DNA from: Acorus gramineus
Lineage: Eukaryota; Streptophyta; Magnoliopsida; Acorales; Acoraceae
Reading direction: 5' to 3'
DNA: 64,000 nucleotides
NCBI GenBank assembly: GCA_030737835.1
Contig: JAUJYN010000037.1
Location: forward strand, 815,547-879,546
Shown here piece after piece: positions 36,001 through 46,828 of the stretch (within the stretch, counting starts at the first letter, position 1; each line of letters begins with the position of its first letter). The notes under the pieces are model-generated. The model did no database searches and was not told the origin of the DNA. It worked only from the letters and a program-made list of their open reading frames with translations. The translations under genes were made by a program, and so were the position numbers.

Positions 36001-36439
36001 CATTTTCATTCCCAAATATTTTCTAGGTGTGACCATAAGAGGGTGGTGAGGTTAGGGTTAGGCTCACCCACTCACATACCAAAAGACCAAAGGTTTCATC
36101 ACCACTAAGCAAGGTGGGGGGGTAAGGTTACCAAAGGTCACCATATCCTCAAAATATCTCACACTATTCGACCAACCAGGAACTCTCAAAACCCGGATAC
36201 GGTTCGGAACTGCATATTTTTCAAAACGTTATCGGAATTTGATGAAATTTTTATGGGTAGTACAAAATAGTACCAGGACCCATAATAAGCAATTAGATTG
36301 TTAATCAGAGTACTCCAACTCCCGCAGGTAGCTAAAAGCCAAAATTTTAGCGACTCTGATCGAAAAAGAAAAAGGCCCTGAATGACCCAGATGTGACCAA
36401 GGCTTAACCGAAATGGCTCCAAATGACACAGGCATAACA
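33056..36439 (-). repeat. Element D 5' LTR (3384 bp)
   Basis: TGTCACGCCCCAGGGCGGCC at the left to GGCATAACA at the right. It is colinear with the 3' LTR. The conserved chromovirus block lies at 33461-33487. Confidence 0.9.
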
Positions 36440-37120
36440 AAACTTCTAACTTACAGCCAAGAAGTTTGACAAATGAATAATAGGGAGGGTGGAGAACCAT
36501 TGTAGTGTTTCTCCTTCCAATGATTTTTGGAAGAGGAATACTAGCAGAGGTTGGTTATCTAGAAACGGTTGGGCATCTAGATAAAAGGCGGTCAAATGAA
36601 CGTCTGGGTCTCCACGACCGTTGTACCAATGAAATTTTGGGATTTTAAATCTCTCCGATAGGTGGACTGACGGGATCTGTCCTAGGTTCTGCAGAGACAT
36701 GTGTTTGGGGGCCGAAGGGCTAGTCTCAGAGAGGATTTTCTGGATGGTTTCATCCAACGTCTCTCTCCTGGGAGGACTGTTTAGTGGTCCCAGGTTGGAG
36801 GTGGCCTGGTAATGGCTTAGGGAAGAAACGGTTGGAAATATTGGATTCGCGGGGGAAGGCGGGGTAAAGGAAAAGAGGCTTGGACTCGGATTTACCGAGA
36901 AGCCGGGTGTTGGTGGTGTATTGGGGGTAAGGCAAGCCTTGGGGGTCTTAACAGCAGTTTTCTGCTTCAAGGTCTTGGCCTGGTGATAGTCGGTGAGGTC
37001 ACTGAACATGTCCTCGACCGATTGGTATCCTAGGGTAGCCATCCTCTTTTCTAGGTGGCTGAGGAAATGGGCGGTTTGGTCTCCCTGGTTGTCCTTCTCC
37101 TCTACTATTTTCTCCTAAGT
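36440..37120 (-). pseudogene. Element C gag (left part) fossil
   Basis: The complement reads MATLGYQSVEDMFSDLTDYH, a Pro/Ser-rich linker and RETLDETIQKILSE. The capsid block follows: RFKIPKFHWYNGRGDPDVHL, LFQKSLEGETLQWFSTL. This is a Retrotrans_gag domain. Element D lies immediately to the left in the middle of gag. Confidence 0.85.
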
Positions 37121-37198
37121 GTAGGCCTCCATCGTGTGAATATGGAAAAGCCTAGGTGTGAATGAATGTAGATTCAAAGCAGTAAATAAAGCGATAAA

Positions 37199-37410
37199 GG
37201 GGTGCGCATCTGTGTGCGGCTTAAAGCAGTAAAGGGGTGAGCAGCTGTGTGCGGCTTTAAAGCAGTAAAGGGTGTGCAACTGTGTGCGGTTTAAAGCAGT
37301 AAAAGGGTGCGCAGCTGTGTGCGGCTTAAAGCAGTAAAAGGGGTGCGCAGCTGTGTGTAGCTTAAAGCAGTAAAAGGGGTGCGCAGCTGTGTGCGGCTTA
37401 AAGCAGTAAA
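37199..37410 (-). repeat. Leader tandem repeat of element C (six units of about 36 bp)
   Basis: Six units of 35-36 bases with the core CTGTGTGCGGCTTAAAGCAG lie between the primer-binding site and gag. Their translation (FYCFKPHTAAHP repeated) is an artefact. A tandem leader of this kind could be an expanded structural or packaging element of the RNA; this is inference. Confidence 0.8.
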
Positions 37411-37549
37411 AGATGTTGTACTGCAAAGTAGAGGAGGATCAGACTTGAGGGGTGGGAAATCTTAGCTTTCCTAGAGGGGTGATGGCATTCTAGTCAGGTT
37501 TATGGGAAAGAAGCAGAAGAGGATTACTTTTTGTTGTCTTTCACGAGGG

Positions 37550-37572
37550 AGGTCCCACCATGATCGCCAGGC
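37550..37572 (-). other. Element C primer-binding site region
   Basis: The complement after the LTR end (ACCAACA) is GCCTGGCGATCATGGTGGGA. It resembles TGGCGA...TGGGA sites of Tat/Ogre elements. The tRNA was not identified. Confidence 0.55.
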
Positions 37573-38802
37573 TGTTGGTATCAGATTTCGGGAAAAGGAA
37601 AGAAAGGGGCCCTCTCTTCCTCCTCTCCGGTCCTTCGGTGGTATGTGCGTGTGTGTCTTCGGAGGCTCGGATCCGGAGAGCTGCGCCTTGGCAGACTCGG
37701 TCGGGTCGTCTCTCGGAAGGGGTGATGGGTTGATTGTCTGTTCCTGGCTGAGGCGGCCAACGGGTCTTCAGGAGAATTCATGGGTTGCCACTTGCTTTTC
37801 TCAAAAAGCAAGACAAGTTGGGGCGGATTTGATCGCCTTCATGGGGGAGTTTGTGAGGTCTCCGCTCTGAGACACAGATATGCCATACACAGAGGTGAAG
37901 ACAGGGATCCTTTTCTGCTTCGGGGAACCTGACTAGAGGAGAATTGGGACTTGAGGTGGGCTAGGGAAGGGCCTGCCAGTTTGATTTAGCCGCCTGGTGG
38001 GGGGCGGCTAGTTGTAGGTAGTCACCTGGTGTCTGGTTCAATTTGGGCAGAACTTAGGTAGGGTTTGGGTTTGGTTTTGGCAGAGGTTAAACCGGGTTTA
38101 GCCTGGGTTTTGGAGAGTGGTTTGGTGTAGGAAATGGGTTTGAAGTGGTGGTATAGGCTTGATGGTTGGGAATGTGGGTGGTTGGGGGTTATTGATGGGT
38201 ATTTATTGCTATTGATTCCTATTGCTTGTTATTCATTGTTGGATATGAATTGGTTGCCCCCCTATTTATAGTAAAAAAGGGGTATGGGAATGTCCACTGG
38301 ACAATAGATCAAAATGGGTAATAAGGTGCTTGATTTGACCTCCCATTAGATCTTTGTTTTCTGACAATGTCGAGTTGAGGGGCAACTAGTTGTGTTTAGC
38401 TGCCCAGAGAGGGGCGGCTACTCTCTGGTAACCGCCCCCATCATAACCTTCCAAACGCCCATCTCTGAAAAACAGTGGCTTGGGTCGGTTACTAAGGATG
38501 AACCAGCTAAGATGGGGCGGCTAGAAGGGACAATTCGCCGCAATCAAGCTTGCTTTATGTCCCATCTAGGAAGGCGGTTTGGGGTCGATCAGGGGGGAGA
38601 CTAGTTGGAACTAGCCGCCCTGTATGGGGCGGCTACTCTCAAGTAGCCGCCCTTGTCCAGGCTCTTAGATTTTTCTAAGTGTTGGACTTAGGGTTTTCAG
38701 TTTCTGAGGGAGTTTTCTATTAGATGTCCAAATGTGGTTATTTTCCAATATTACTTGAAGTAAATTTCTTTTCTTTGGACGATCAAAATTAGGGTATCTA
38801 AA
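37573..38802 (-). repeat. Element C 5' LTR (1230 bp)
   Basis: TGTTGGTATC at the left to GTATCTAAA at the right. It matches the other C-family LTRs. GCC-type motifs are at about 37985-38020, 38392-38440, 38510-38530 and 38595-38655. The frames at 37502-37870 are LTR artefacts. Confidence 0.85.
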
Positions 38803-39105
38803 CCACCCCGTTCGGCCACGTCGCACAGGCAACTCAAGCCCAAGGTGGTCTCGTTCTAGTAACCACTTGTTCGGCCATGTCGCGCAAGCAGCTCAAGCCC
38901 AAGGTGGCCCTACTCTCGTAACCGCCCTGCTCGGCCACGTCGCACAAGCGGCTCAAGCCCAAGGTGGCCCTACTCTTATAACCACCCTATTTGGCTATGT
39001 CGTGTAAGCGGCTCAAGCCCACGGTGGTCCGCTTTCATAATGCCCCGATCGGCTACGTCACACGACTGACTCGAGCCCAAGGCGGTATACTCGTCCCACC
39101 ATAGT
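38803..39105 (+). repeat. 60-bp tandem array in element A (five units)
   Basis: Five diverged units of about 60 bases share CGGCCACGTCGCACAAGCGG and CTCAAGCCCAAGGTGG. They lie between pol and the 3' LTR, where Tat-lineage elements often carry tandem arrays that can seed satellites. Element C inserted at the first unit boundary. Confidence 0.8.
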
Positions 39106-39199
39106 GGGTCGCGTCGCGCTAACTGAGCACATCAATGGACATTGTAAACTCCAAGGGAAATTCCGCCCCATATAACACGCTACCAAGGTTCGAATGACC

Positions 39200-40760
39200 C
39201 GTGCACAGTCATATTATCCTGTGAGCACCAACGCAAAGGGGCAATCCACACCCCCAACAGCCTCACTGAGATACGATTCAATGCTGACAAACACAGACGC
39301 TAAGAGCTCGGCTGAAAAAGACATCAAAAATGTAAACACAAGCTGCCAGTGCAGTAAAGTAGATTTTATTGCCAAGTTTGGTACATGCAAAAAATAATTT
39401 ATTACATTTCGCACAGCCCCAACTACCACCCGAACCAACGGGAACCGCGGGGTCGATTACGGCAACGCCAGGGGAACTTCGAATACACGTTAGGAGCAAA
39501 ACCCTCTTCTCGATCGATGACCTCCGGTGGAATCCTCCTCGGGTTCCCCACGGGCAGAAGTGCAGCATTCCTCGCCTCCCGGTACGTGCAGGCCCACGTC
39601 AGGCTAAGTCCGGCTTCAAGGTCGTCCTCGAGAGCCTGGACCTCTCCTTAGAGATCCAATGCGCTTCTGCCATCGCATGGCGGATTGGTGGAGGGAGTCC
39701 CATTCCGCTGACGCCGAAGAAAGTTCTAGGGTGGCCTGAAGAGCCGACTCCTCCCTCTAGCTACCGCCCCGGGAGAGGGTATCCAGCCACCAGCAAGGGC
39801 AAGAGCGAGATCACCCTCCTCGCCACAAGACTTAGAGTCATCATCATCGCTCTCGATAATGAGCCAACACTTCCCTCGGCTATCATCAACTAGAGGTTGG
39901 TGGCCGCTTGCCCGGCTGCTCTCCCCGTGGGTGGGCACGCAGCCCCTCGTGCCACTGTCACACACAGGGGGGAAGAAACGGCGCGCACCCTCGATGGCCA
40001 TCAATTCTCTGGAGTCCAGAACTGTTGTCTCCATCGAGATCAGGTCGAAAAAGGCCTAGTCCCACATCAACGTCTTCACCGCCTCGAGGACAGTATCATT
40101 CAGAAACCACACCCTAGACTCGGACATCCCCACGGTAGGGTCGAGACGCTTTGCGAAAACAGTGACATGCAAAGTTAAAAGAGTGGAAAGGAACGAACGA
40201 CGACAATGAATAAAAGCTCAACGTACTAAGTTCGCCGAAAGAGGTCTGAATAGGGGGGACGCCTGCAACGGGGCATTGCCATGGCCCCCCAACCACTGTG
40301 ACCTCCTCCTTCCATCCTCGGCCCCGGTCTGGGATACCTTGCATGAGGAATTAGTTCTCCCTCATGACGAAGTAGTATCTCTGAGAGCTTCCCGGGCACC
40401 GTGCGAATCGATAAAAGAACATCACCTCACGGATCCCGAGGCCGTAGCCCCGCGTCTCGTTCAGATAGAGGGCGGCGGCCAGAAAAGTGGGGATGAAGGG
40501 GTGAAGTAGGAACTGGACAACCGTCAAGTGGTAAACAGAAAAGAAGGCTGCCCCTGCGTGAAGTCGAGCTCCATCGCGGACATACAACCCGGCCTCGACC
40601 AACTTCACCGTCATCCCCCTCGGCAACAGGAGCCATCTTTGCACCATTTTGACCGAATGACAAAAGAGAGCAGAGAAGATCAAAGACAATGGGCGAGGAC
40701 ACGATGGCAGTCCTCACCGTTTCAGGGTGATTTATAGGATTGGAGATCCATCCCTTCATC
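39200..40760 (-). pseudogene. Element A antisense extra gene remnant (Transposase_28-like)
   Basis: The minus strand from about 40690 reads VVQFLLHPFIPTFLAAALYL, ETRGYGLGIREVMFFYRFAR and YYFVMREN, then QGIPDRGRGWKEEVTVVGG. This pattern (Leu-His-Pro-Phe, a middle LGxxEVxxFY block, then a GWK block) matches the Transposase_28 / putative gypsy-type plant family (PF04195), a known class of extra ORF in Tat elements. A GT donor-like site follows near 40222, and acidic/Gly-rich stretches (IIESDDDDSKSCGEEG) lie further on. It is antisense to element A, between pol and the 3' LTR. The plus-strand frame 39369-39893 is its shadow. It is a fossil and the family call is tentative. Confidence 0.5.
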
Positions 40761-40965
40761 TTCTCCGCGCCATTCCACCAATCAGGGCGCCCATTGATGA
40801 CAGGGCAAAATCATTACCCCACATTAATTGACGAGGCCGCAAGAACGACGTCCCTTCGATCCAGGCAACCTGACGAATCCGCATTGATTACCCTCAGAAC
40901 ACAAGTGAGTTGCCAAATCGAAACAAGTTGTTGAATCCAAGCGTCATCATTTCGACAGGACAGGG
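40761..40965. other. Element A spacer
   Basis: Non-coding sequence upstream of the antisense remnant, ending at the GTTTC target duplication of the next insertion. Nothing is recognised. Confidence 0.5.
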
Positions 40966-40970
40966 GTTTC

Positions 40971-41359
40971 TTTTATGCATGTGTCATTTGGAGCCTTATT
41001 TTTCTATCGAGGTCACTAAAATTTTGGTTTTTAGCTACATGCAGGAGTTGGAGTGCTTTTATTGAAAATCTAACTGCATATTATGGGTCCTTGTACCGTT
41101 TTATACTGCCCATAAAAATTTCATCGAATTCTGGTATCGTTTTGGGAAAATATGCAGTTCTGAATTGTATCCGGGTTTGGTTGATACTAGCTCGGATGGT
41201 GGTGAGAAATTTTGCTCGACTTTGGTTGGCCTTCACCAAGTCTTGATGTTTTGTTTTTTCCTTGGTTGGGTTGACTTGTCAACCCCCCCCCCCCTCCCAC
41301 CAACCCCCTTTATCTTCATTAAAAAGCCCCCCATGTGACTTTTGTCACTCCTCTCTCTC

Positions 41360-41396
<37 letters not shown>

Positions 41397-44300
41397 TCAC
41401 ACTCTCCCTCTCTCATTTTCTCACTATTTCCCTCTCCAAATGGTGTGTTTGGTGGAGCAAATGAAGGAGGGAAGGCATGGAAGTGAAAAGAAAAGGTGGG
41501 AAAGGTGAGTTGGTGTGTGTAAGAGGTTGTTCTCCTCTCTTTCTCCTCCTCTAGTTCTCATACCATCTCTATTGCCCCCTCTCTTTGTGTGTTCAGCCAA
41601 GTAGAAGGTGTGCTGTGAAGAAGTGAAGGAGATGGTGGTGATGGTGGTGAAGTGGTGGTGGTGTGTGTGTGGTGTCATTGTGAGCCCCAACACCTTCCCT
41701 TCTCCTCCCCCTCTCTTGGTAATCTTCTTCCCCTTCTTTTATGCTTGCTAGGATGTTGTGGAGGGCATGCATGTTGGTGTTGTTGGGAGAGTGTTGTTAT
41801 GTGTAATTGCTGCTGCACATGAGATGTTTGTGTTTATGCATGAATGGTGGTGGCTTTGTGTTGTAAGTAAGACAGATTTCTGTCTCCTTAAGATCCTTGT
41901 GGAAGAAGCATTTAGAGGCATATTCTTGGGATTGTGTCATCCTATGCTATGATCCTTCATGTGTCTAGATGCTATATATGAAATATGGTGTCATTTTATT
42001 ATCTGTATTGTAAGTTATAACCTGATTTGCATAGCCTGCCCGGATTAGCGTGGAATTGACCAGTGTCTGGAAATATTTTATTTTGAGCATGTAGCGGCTA
42101 AATCAGATTATGATGTCTTCACAGATTATGATGCCAACATGTCTGAGAATGTGTATGATTTATTTCAGAATTATTGGATGTGTATTTCGTGCTGTAGAGA
42201 TCAAAGTTTAGGGATGGTTGCAGCAGATATACCAGTTTTGCTTGATTGCGTGTCGAAGAGTTATTATGCATGTTGTGGAAACTATTAAGAGTTAGGGTCT
42301 TCATGGAGTAGGCTTATATGTGTGTCAGGAGGTTTCATATTTTAATTGAGAATCATTGGTTGTGTTTTGCAGCTTTCGTTGGCAGAACTCGCGATGAATG
42401 GGTTGTTAGGTGAGTGGTTCGATCCAACCCTTCAGGAAGCGCTCGATGCACGTAGTCGTGCATCGCGCATCCATGGGGCATCTTGGCACCCATATTATGT
42501 TAGATATTGCATGCTAGGCCTATATAGCTCGTACATTGCGTAGAACCCCCTATTCTATCATGTACTTGCCTATGTATTGTATTCATGAATGAATGATCAT
42601 GTTTACATGCACCCTGCTTGTATGGGCAGGTATCTCCTTGTATTTATATGAGTGTATAGAATATTGCATGTCTTAGGTAGTCTTGTAATACTACCCCCCC
42701 TAGATTAGTAATATCTAGCAGGATTGAGCCAGGGTTAATAACCGAGTGCATACTTAATATTTCCTGGTCATAAGACTTGAGTGTGTGGTGTAGTTGTTGC
42801 GCCTATATTGTTGCGGCAAAGCTATGACCTTCTTGAGATGATGAGGCTTCATCTCTCTCTCGCTCTCTCTCTTTGTGCAAACTTAGTAAATAGATGTGGT
42901 TTCTGCTTGACTCAAGTTCGTTTGGGAGTACTGGCATGCGCATGTTGGTGCGCGAGATCGCGCCTGACCCTTCCCTTTTAAGTTGGTGATATCCAATGCA
43001 TGTTAAGTTATACCTTGTGTGCTTTGTATGATTAATGTGCCCTCATTTGCATGTGTAGTTAGGCAATGCCTTGTATGTATGTTGCATGATGTGTTGTTTA
43101 TGCCATATATTCGATGTTAGGGAGAACCCTTATATTTAAGTCATTATGTTATCTTGCATGTGGTTCATGTAAATAACTGCGATAGAATTCTCCTGTTATA
43201 ATTATGCGCATGTTAAAACTATTTGGGCCTATCTGTAATAGATGTGGGTATTGTAGATACCCTAATTTTGACCGTCTAAAGAAAGGAAATTTACTTCAAG
43301 TAACTGGAAACAACCACGTTTGGACATCCAAATAAAAAACTCCCTCGAAAACCGAAACCAGAAACCCTAATCCAACACTTAGAAATATCTAAGAGCCTGG
43401 ACAGGGGCGGCTACTCTCAAGTAGCCTAGCTTCAACTAGCCGCCCCCTGACCGACCCCAAACGGCCTTCCTGGATGGGACATAAAGCAAGCATGATTGCG
43501 GTGGATTGTCCCTTCTAGCCGCCCCATCTCAGCCAGTTCATCCTTAGTAACCGACCCAAGCCATCGCTTGTCAGAGATAGGACATATGACAGGTTATGAT
43601 GGGGGCGGCTACCTGAGAGTAGCCGCCCCTCACTGGGCGGCTAAACACAACTAGTCGCCCCTCACCTAGACACTGTCAGAGGACAAAGATCTAAGGGGAG
43701 GTCAAATCAAGCACCTTATTACCCATTTTGATCTATTGTCCGGTGGACATTCCCATACCCCTTTTTTACTATAAATAGGGGGTCTCTAAGCATTCATATC
43801 CATCATCAATTCCAATCAACACACATTCAGTACCCATCAATAACCCCCCAACCACCCACATTCCCAAACCACACCACCACCTCAAACCCTTGAGAGAAAA
43901 GTGAGAGAGAAATTCATTTCCTACATAAATCCATTCTCCAAAACCCAGGTTAAACCCAGTTTAACCTCTGCCAGAACCAAACCCAAACCCTACCCAGGTT
44001 CTGCCCAAATCAAACCAGACACTAGGTGGCTACCCACAACTAGCCGCCCCCCACCAGGCGGCTAAAACCAATTAGCCGGCCCTTCCCTAGCCCACCTCAA
44101 GTCCCAATTCTCCTTTAGTTAGGTTCCCGAAGCAGAAGAGGATCCTTGTCTTCACCTCTGTGTACGGCATATCCGTGTCTCAGAGCGGAGACCCCACAAA
44201 CTCCCCACGAAGGCAATCAAATCCCCCCTAACTTTTCCTTCTTTTTGAGAAAAGCAGGTGGCGATCACAACAACCCCTGAATCCTCTTGAGGACCCGTCA

Positions 44301-46038
44301 GTCGCCTCAGCCAGGAACGAACAACCAACCCACCACCCCTTCCGAGAGACGATCCGATCGAGTCTGCCAAGGCGCAGCTCTCCGGATCCGAGCCTCCGAA
44401 GAACCCCCACACGCACAACCACTGGAGGAGGAGCCGAGGAGGAAGCCTACCCTTTTCTTTTACTTTTCCCCCTTTCACCGAAATCTGATACCGACAGGTA
44501 TGACCCACTGTCGGGTTGTACCTTATTAGTTAGAGTGCGAGTGATGTAATTGCCACCCTGCATTCGTGAGATGCACTTGATTGGAATTCAGGAAAATTCA
44601 TTGTTGTATCAGTTTTTTTAAATCAGTGGTTATGGCTTTAATCTAGGCCTACCTGTGCTAGATGCGTGTATGAACCGCCTGTTGGGTTATGCCTTTGGCT
44701 TATTTCTACGTGAGAGTAGAGGTAACTCCTCGCGCCCCATTGACGCATATGTGTGGGAGTTCAAGCGTATTCGATATCATTGGTAGGTGATTATCGAAAG
44801 TAGTTGATCTAGGTTGTTCGCATTGTGAGCATGGAATCGTTCTCCCCTTCATCGGATCCGTGTTGAAGTTGCCTGACGTTGAAGCTGTCCTGACATAGGG
44901 CTCCCACCTGTAGGTACTACCGATGCGTTCGACAAATATACTGATCATGGGAGTATACCAGGTACAAGCTACCCGGAAGAGGGCTACCGGATAGCGAAGG
45001 GTGTAGAGCAAAAGGATTTATCCCAAAAGTCCCTAGGGTCACCCCTCCAGGGGGGCTAGGGTGAGGGTGAGTTGAAGTCGCGTAGTCACGTGACTATTTT
45101 ACCTGTCGAGTATACTCCGGGTAAGTTATGCCTAACGCTTTGAGGTATCGTAGTGACATCTCTACCTCGTAGTGGAGGAACTGGTTGTATTATGTTATCC
45201 AATAACACCAGGTGTTATGGTTAATCTTTGTTTTCTCCCTGGGTTTCCAGGAGTTTCCCTTCGAGGGTGAGGGTGAGGTGAAGTCACGTCGCTACATGAC
45301 CCTTTCGTTTGTTCGTCCATTCCCATAGTTGTTGAGTACGGTTATGTATTGATGTTGAAAGACATCGTTGGGCAGTTATCTCCATGTAGATAATCCAGTA
45401 GTGTTGTGTGGACCAGTAATTCCGCGTCTCTTTGACAAACGGTATGGTCTCTCCCCAAGAGTTCTAAGAGTCTCCCTCGGGAGTGAGGGTGACGGCGAGG
45501 TTGGTCGTGCCACCGCGTGACCTTGTAATCCACTGGGTTTCCACCCATGTTTTCCTTGGAAGGAAATTGCCTTAACATTAAATTGTTGTAATGGTGTTTG
45601 GTTTCCAGCCACTCACTGAGCTTGTAGCTCACCCCTCGCGTACTGTTTCTTTTACAGGGGCGGTGTTGGGCATGGAGCTGGAGCTTCCCTGTGGCGTGGT
45701 CTTGCGTGCGTGGAGCGTTCCATCCAGTGATTGGTGAGTGCGAGGCTGTCAGCAGTCCTAGAGTCATGTATTTGTTAATCGTGCGTGTTGCACATGATGT
45801 ATTTGATTGGACTAGACTTGGCTCTCATAGGACAGTGATTGTGTATTCGAGTTTGTAATAATGTTTTGGTTTACAGACTTATTGATATTTTTATGCTTCC
45901 GCTTTTTAGTTAGCGATCACTTATCTTTGCTTTGCCACCTCATATGTTGTATGTTGGAGTTATTGTTGACCTCAGGTATTGATAGCTGATATTATTTATA
46001 TTGCCACGTCTCGGAGACAGCCGCCCTGGGGCGTGACA
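40971..46038 (+). mobile_element. Chromovirus solo LTR inside element A (plus orientation)
   Basis: It starts TTTTATGCATGTG (family start TGTTATGCCTGTG) and ends GGGGCGTGACA, with a perfect GTTTC duplication (40966-40970 and 46039-46043). Without the nested C-family LTR it is about 3.8 kb. The conserved chromovirus block is at 45608-45636 and the LTR end is identical in pattern to element D. It holds a poly-C run and (CT)n near 41280-41395. Confidence 0.88.
43252..44496 (+). mobile_element. C-family solo LTR nested in the chromovirus LTR
   Basis: It runs TGTAGATACCC to GATACCGACA, 1245 bp, with a perfect GGTAT duplication (43247-43251 and 44497-44501). A TATAAATA box is at 43770-43777. I count about eight AGCCGCC/GGCGGCT cores. 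It shows that the C family was still active after this chromovirus LTR was in place. Confidence 0.92.
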
Positions 46039-46106
46039 GTTTCATCAGACATGTGGCACTCCGGAAGTTGTTTTTCTCATTCAATAGGAAGAACTACCTA
46101 TCGAAC

Positions 46107-46119
46107 GAGAAAAAAGGGG
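46107..46119 (+). other. Element A polypurine tract
   Basis: GAGAAAAAAGGGG lies four bases before the shared LTR start TGTGGGC, in the place expected for plus-strand priming. Confidence 0.7.
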
Positions 46120-46123
46120 CATT

Positions 46124-46781
46124 TGTGGGCACCAAATTTTTGGACTACCCAAAGTGGACCGGGTCTTGGGTCCCTACGGATCCAACCCAGTAAGACGATG
46201 GCCCATTCAGCCCAAGCCCGAACGGAGTCAACCCAAAAGCCCATACCCGACCAACTACAGCATGCCAAGTCAGTACTTATCCAATCACATATTACCTTGA
46301 TCTTCTTAGATATACTGCGTTAACTGATAATTATCAGCATTCAAATTCAATCAATGCTAGTATATATCACTAAATCAGTCATTGACTGTGTCCACAAAAT
46401 CCCAATTAAATATGGATACATATGTCAACCCTAATTGACCAAATCAAGGGAGTATATCTTTGGTCTCCTCATTAAAGACTACGGGTCTCTGGACCGTCCG
46501 ATGGGAAGGGGTCAATCAAAAACCCTACTACCATTCAAATTCCTCTATAAATATGAGTAAACTTCTAACAGAAAAGGTATGCATGATTCCTTTGAAACTA
46601 CCATAACTCGGCCACTTCGATTGACTTGAGCATCGGAGGGTCTTTCACAAGCCCCCACCTCCCTATGTCCACCGCGTTCAAGGAGTGCTTTCCGGTGGAC
46701 GACGACTGAACCAGGCGGAGGAGAACGGGAGTGGTCAAATCCGTTAACCCGAACCAGGTGAGTTAAATTTCTACCCCTCCA
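46124..46781 (+). repeat. Element A 3' LTR
   Basis: TGTGGGCACCAAATTTTTGG at the start, CTACCCCTCCA at the end. It is colinear with 2653-3325, with a TATAAATA box at 46546-46553. (AT)n follows directly. Confidence 0.85.
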
Positions 46782-46828
46782 ATATATATATATATATAAA
46801 CACACACGGATTCACTCGATTGAAGCAC

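Larger units (their letters stand above)
26917..36439 (-). mobile_element. Element D: Tekay/Del-type chromovirus inside element C gag
   Basis: A two-LTR element: 3' LTR 26917-30257, 5' LTR 33056-36439, interior 30258-33055. A primer-binding site complementary to initiator-Met tRNA (TGGTATCAGAGC) abuts the 5' LTR, and a purine tract (AAGGGGGGAGAA) abuts the 3' LTR. Integrase C-terminal sequence is at 30395-30811 and a gag-like start is at 32940. By eye the LTRs differ at about 4% over their first 330 bases, suggesting one to two million years under commonly used plant rates. The interior is much reduced and broken. I see no matching target duplication (CATAT left, AAACT right). Confidence 0.85.
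9440..38802 (-). mobile_element. Element C: Tat-lineage Ty3/gypsy retrotransposon carrying an antisense PMD gene
   Basis: This is a minus-oriented element. Its 3' LTR is 9440-10402 and its 5' LTR 37573-38802, flanked by CCACT (9435-9439) and CCACC (38803-38807), a near-perfect 5-bp duplication. Parts in element order: primer-binding-like site, leader tandem repeats, gag, zinc knuckle, protease, RT, RNase H, a second archaeal-type RNase H, integrase, a spacer, and an antisense intron-bearing PMD gene before the 3' LTR. The dual RNase H marks the Tat lineage. Three later insertions lie inside it (13822-15047, 18974-21159 and 26917-36439). It is broken in many places. Without insertions it would be about 16 kb. 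Confidence 0.85.
2653..46781 (+). mobile_element. Element A: old Tat-lineage Ty3/gypsy retrotransposon, host of the main nest
   Basis: Two direct LTRs (2653-3325 and 46124-46781) share most of their length, for example the tract around GACGATGGCCCATTCAGCCC. A primer-binding-like TGGCGCTGTCTGTGGG follows the first and a purine tract precedes the second. ATATA flanks both ends (2648-2652 and 46782-46786), but this is weak because the site is (TA)n. Parts seen are gag, protease and reverse transcriptase (6.3-9.1 kb), a 60-bp tandem array (38.8-39.1 kb) and an antisense extra gene remnant (39.2-40.8 kb). B, C and a chromovirus solo LTR are inserted in it. By eye the LTRs differ at roughly 8-9% of the first 330 bases, making it the oldest layer. 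It is broken in many places. Confidence 0.8.

Noticed and set aside
37199-37410. Possible CRISPR array
   Set aside because: Units abut directly with no unique spacers and the context is a plant retrotransposon. The same holds for the arrays at 38803, 54779 and 63405.
37115-37426. 103-residue frame with repeated YCFKPHTAAHP
   Set aside because: It is a translation of the 36-bp leader tandem repeat.
39369-39893. 174-residue plus-strand frame
   Set aside because: It is the shadow of the minus-strand Transposase_28-like remnant, with no recognisable domain of its own.
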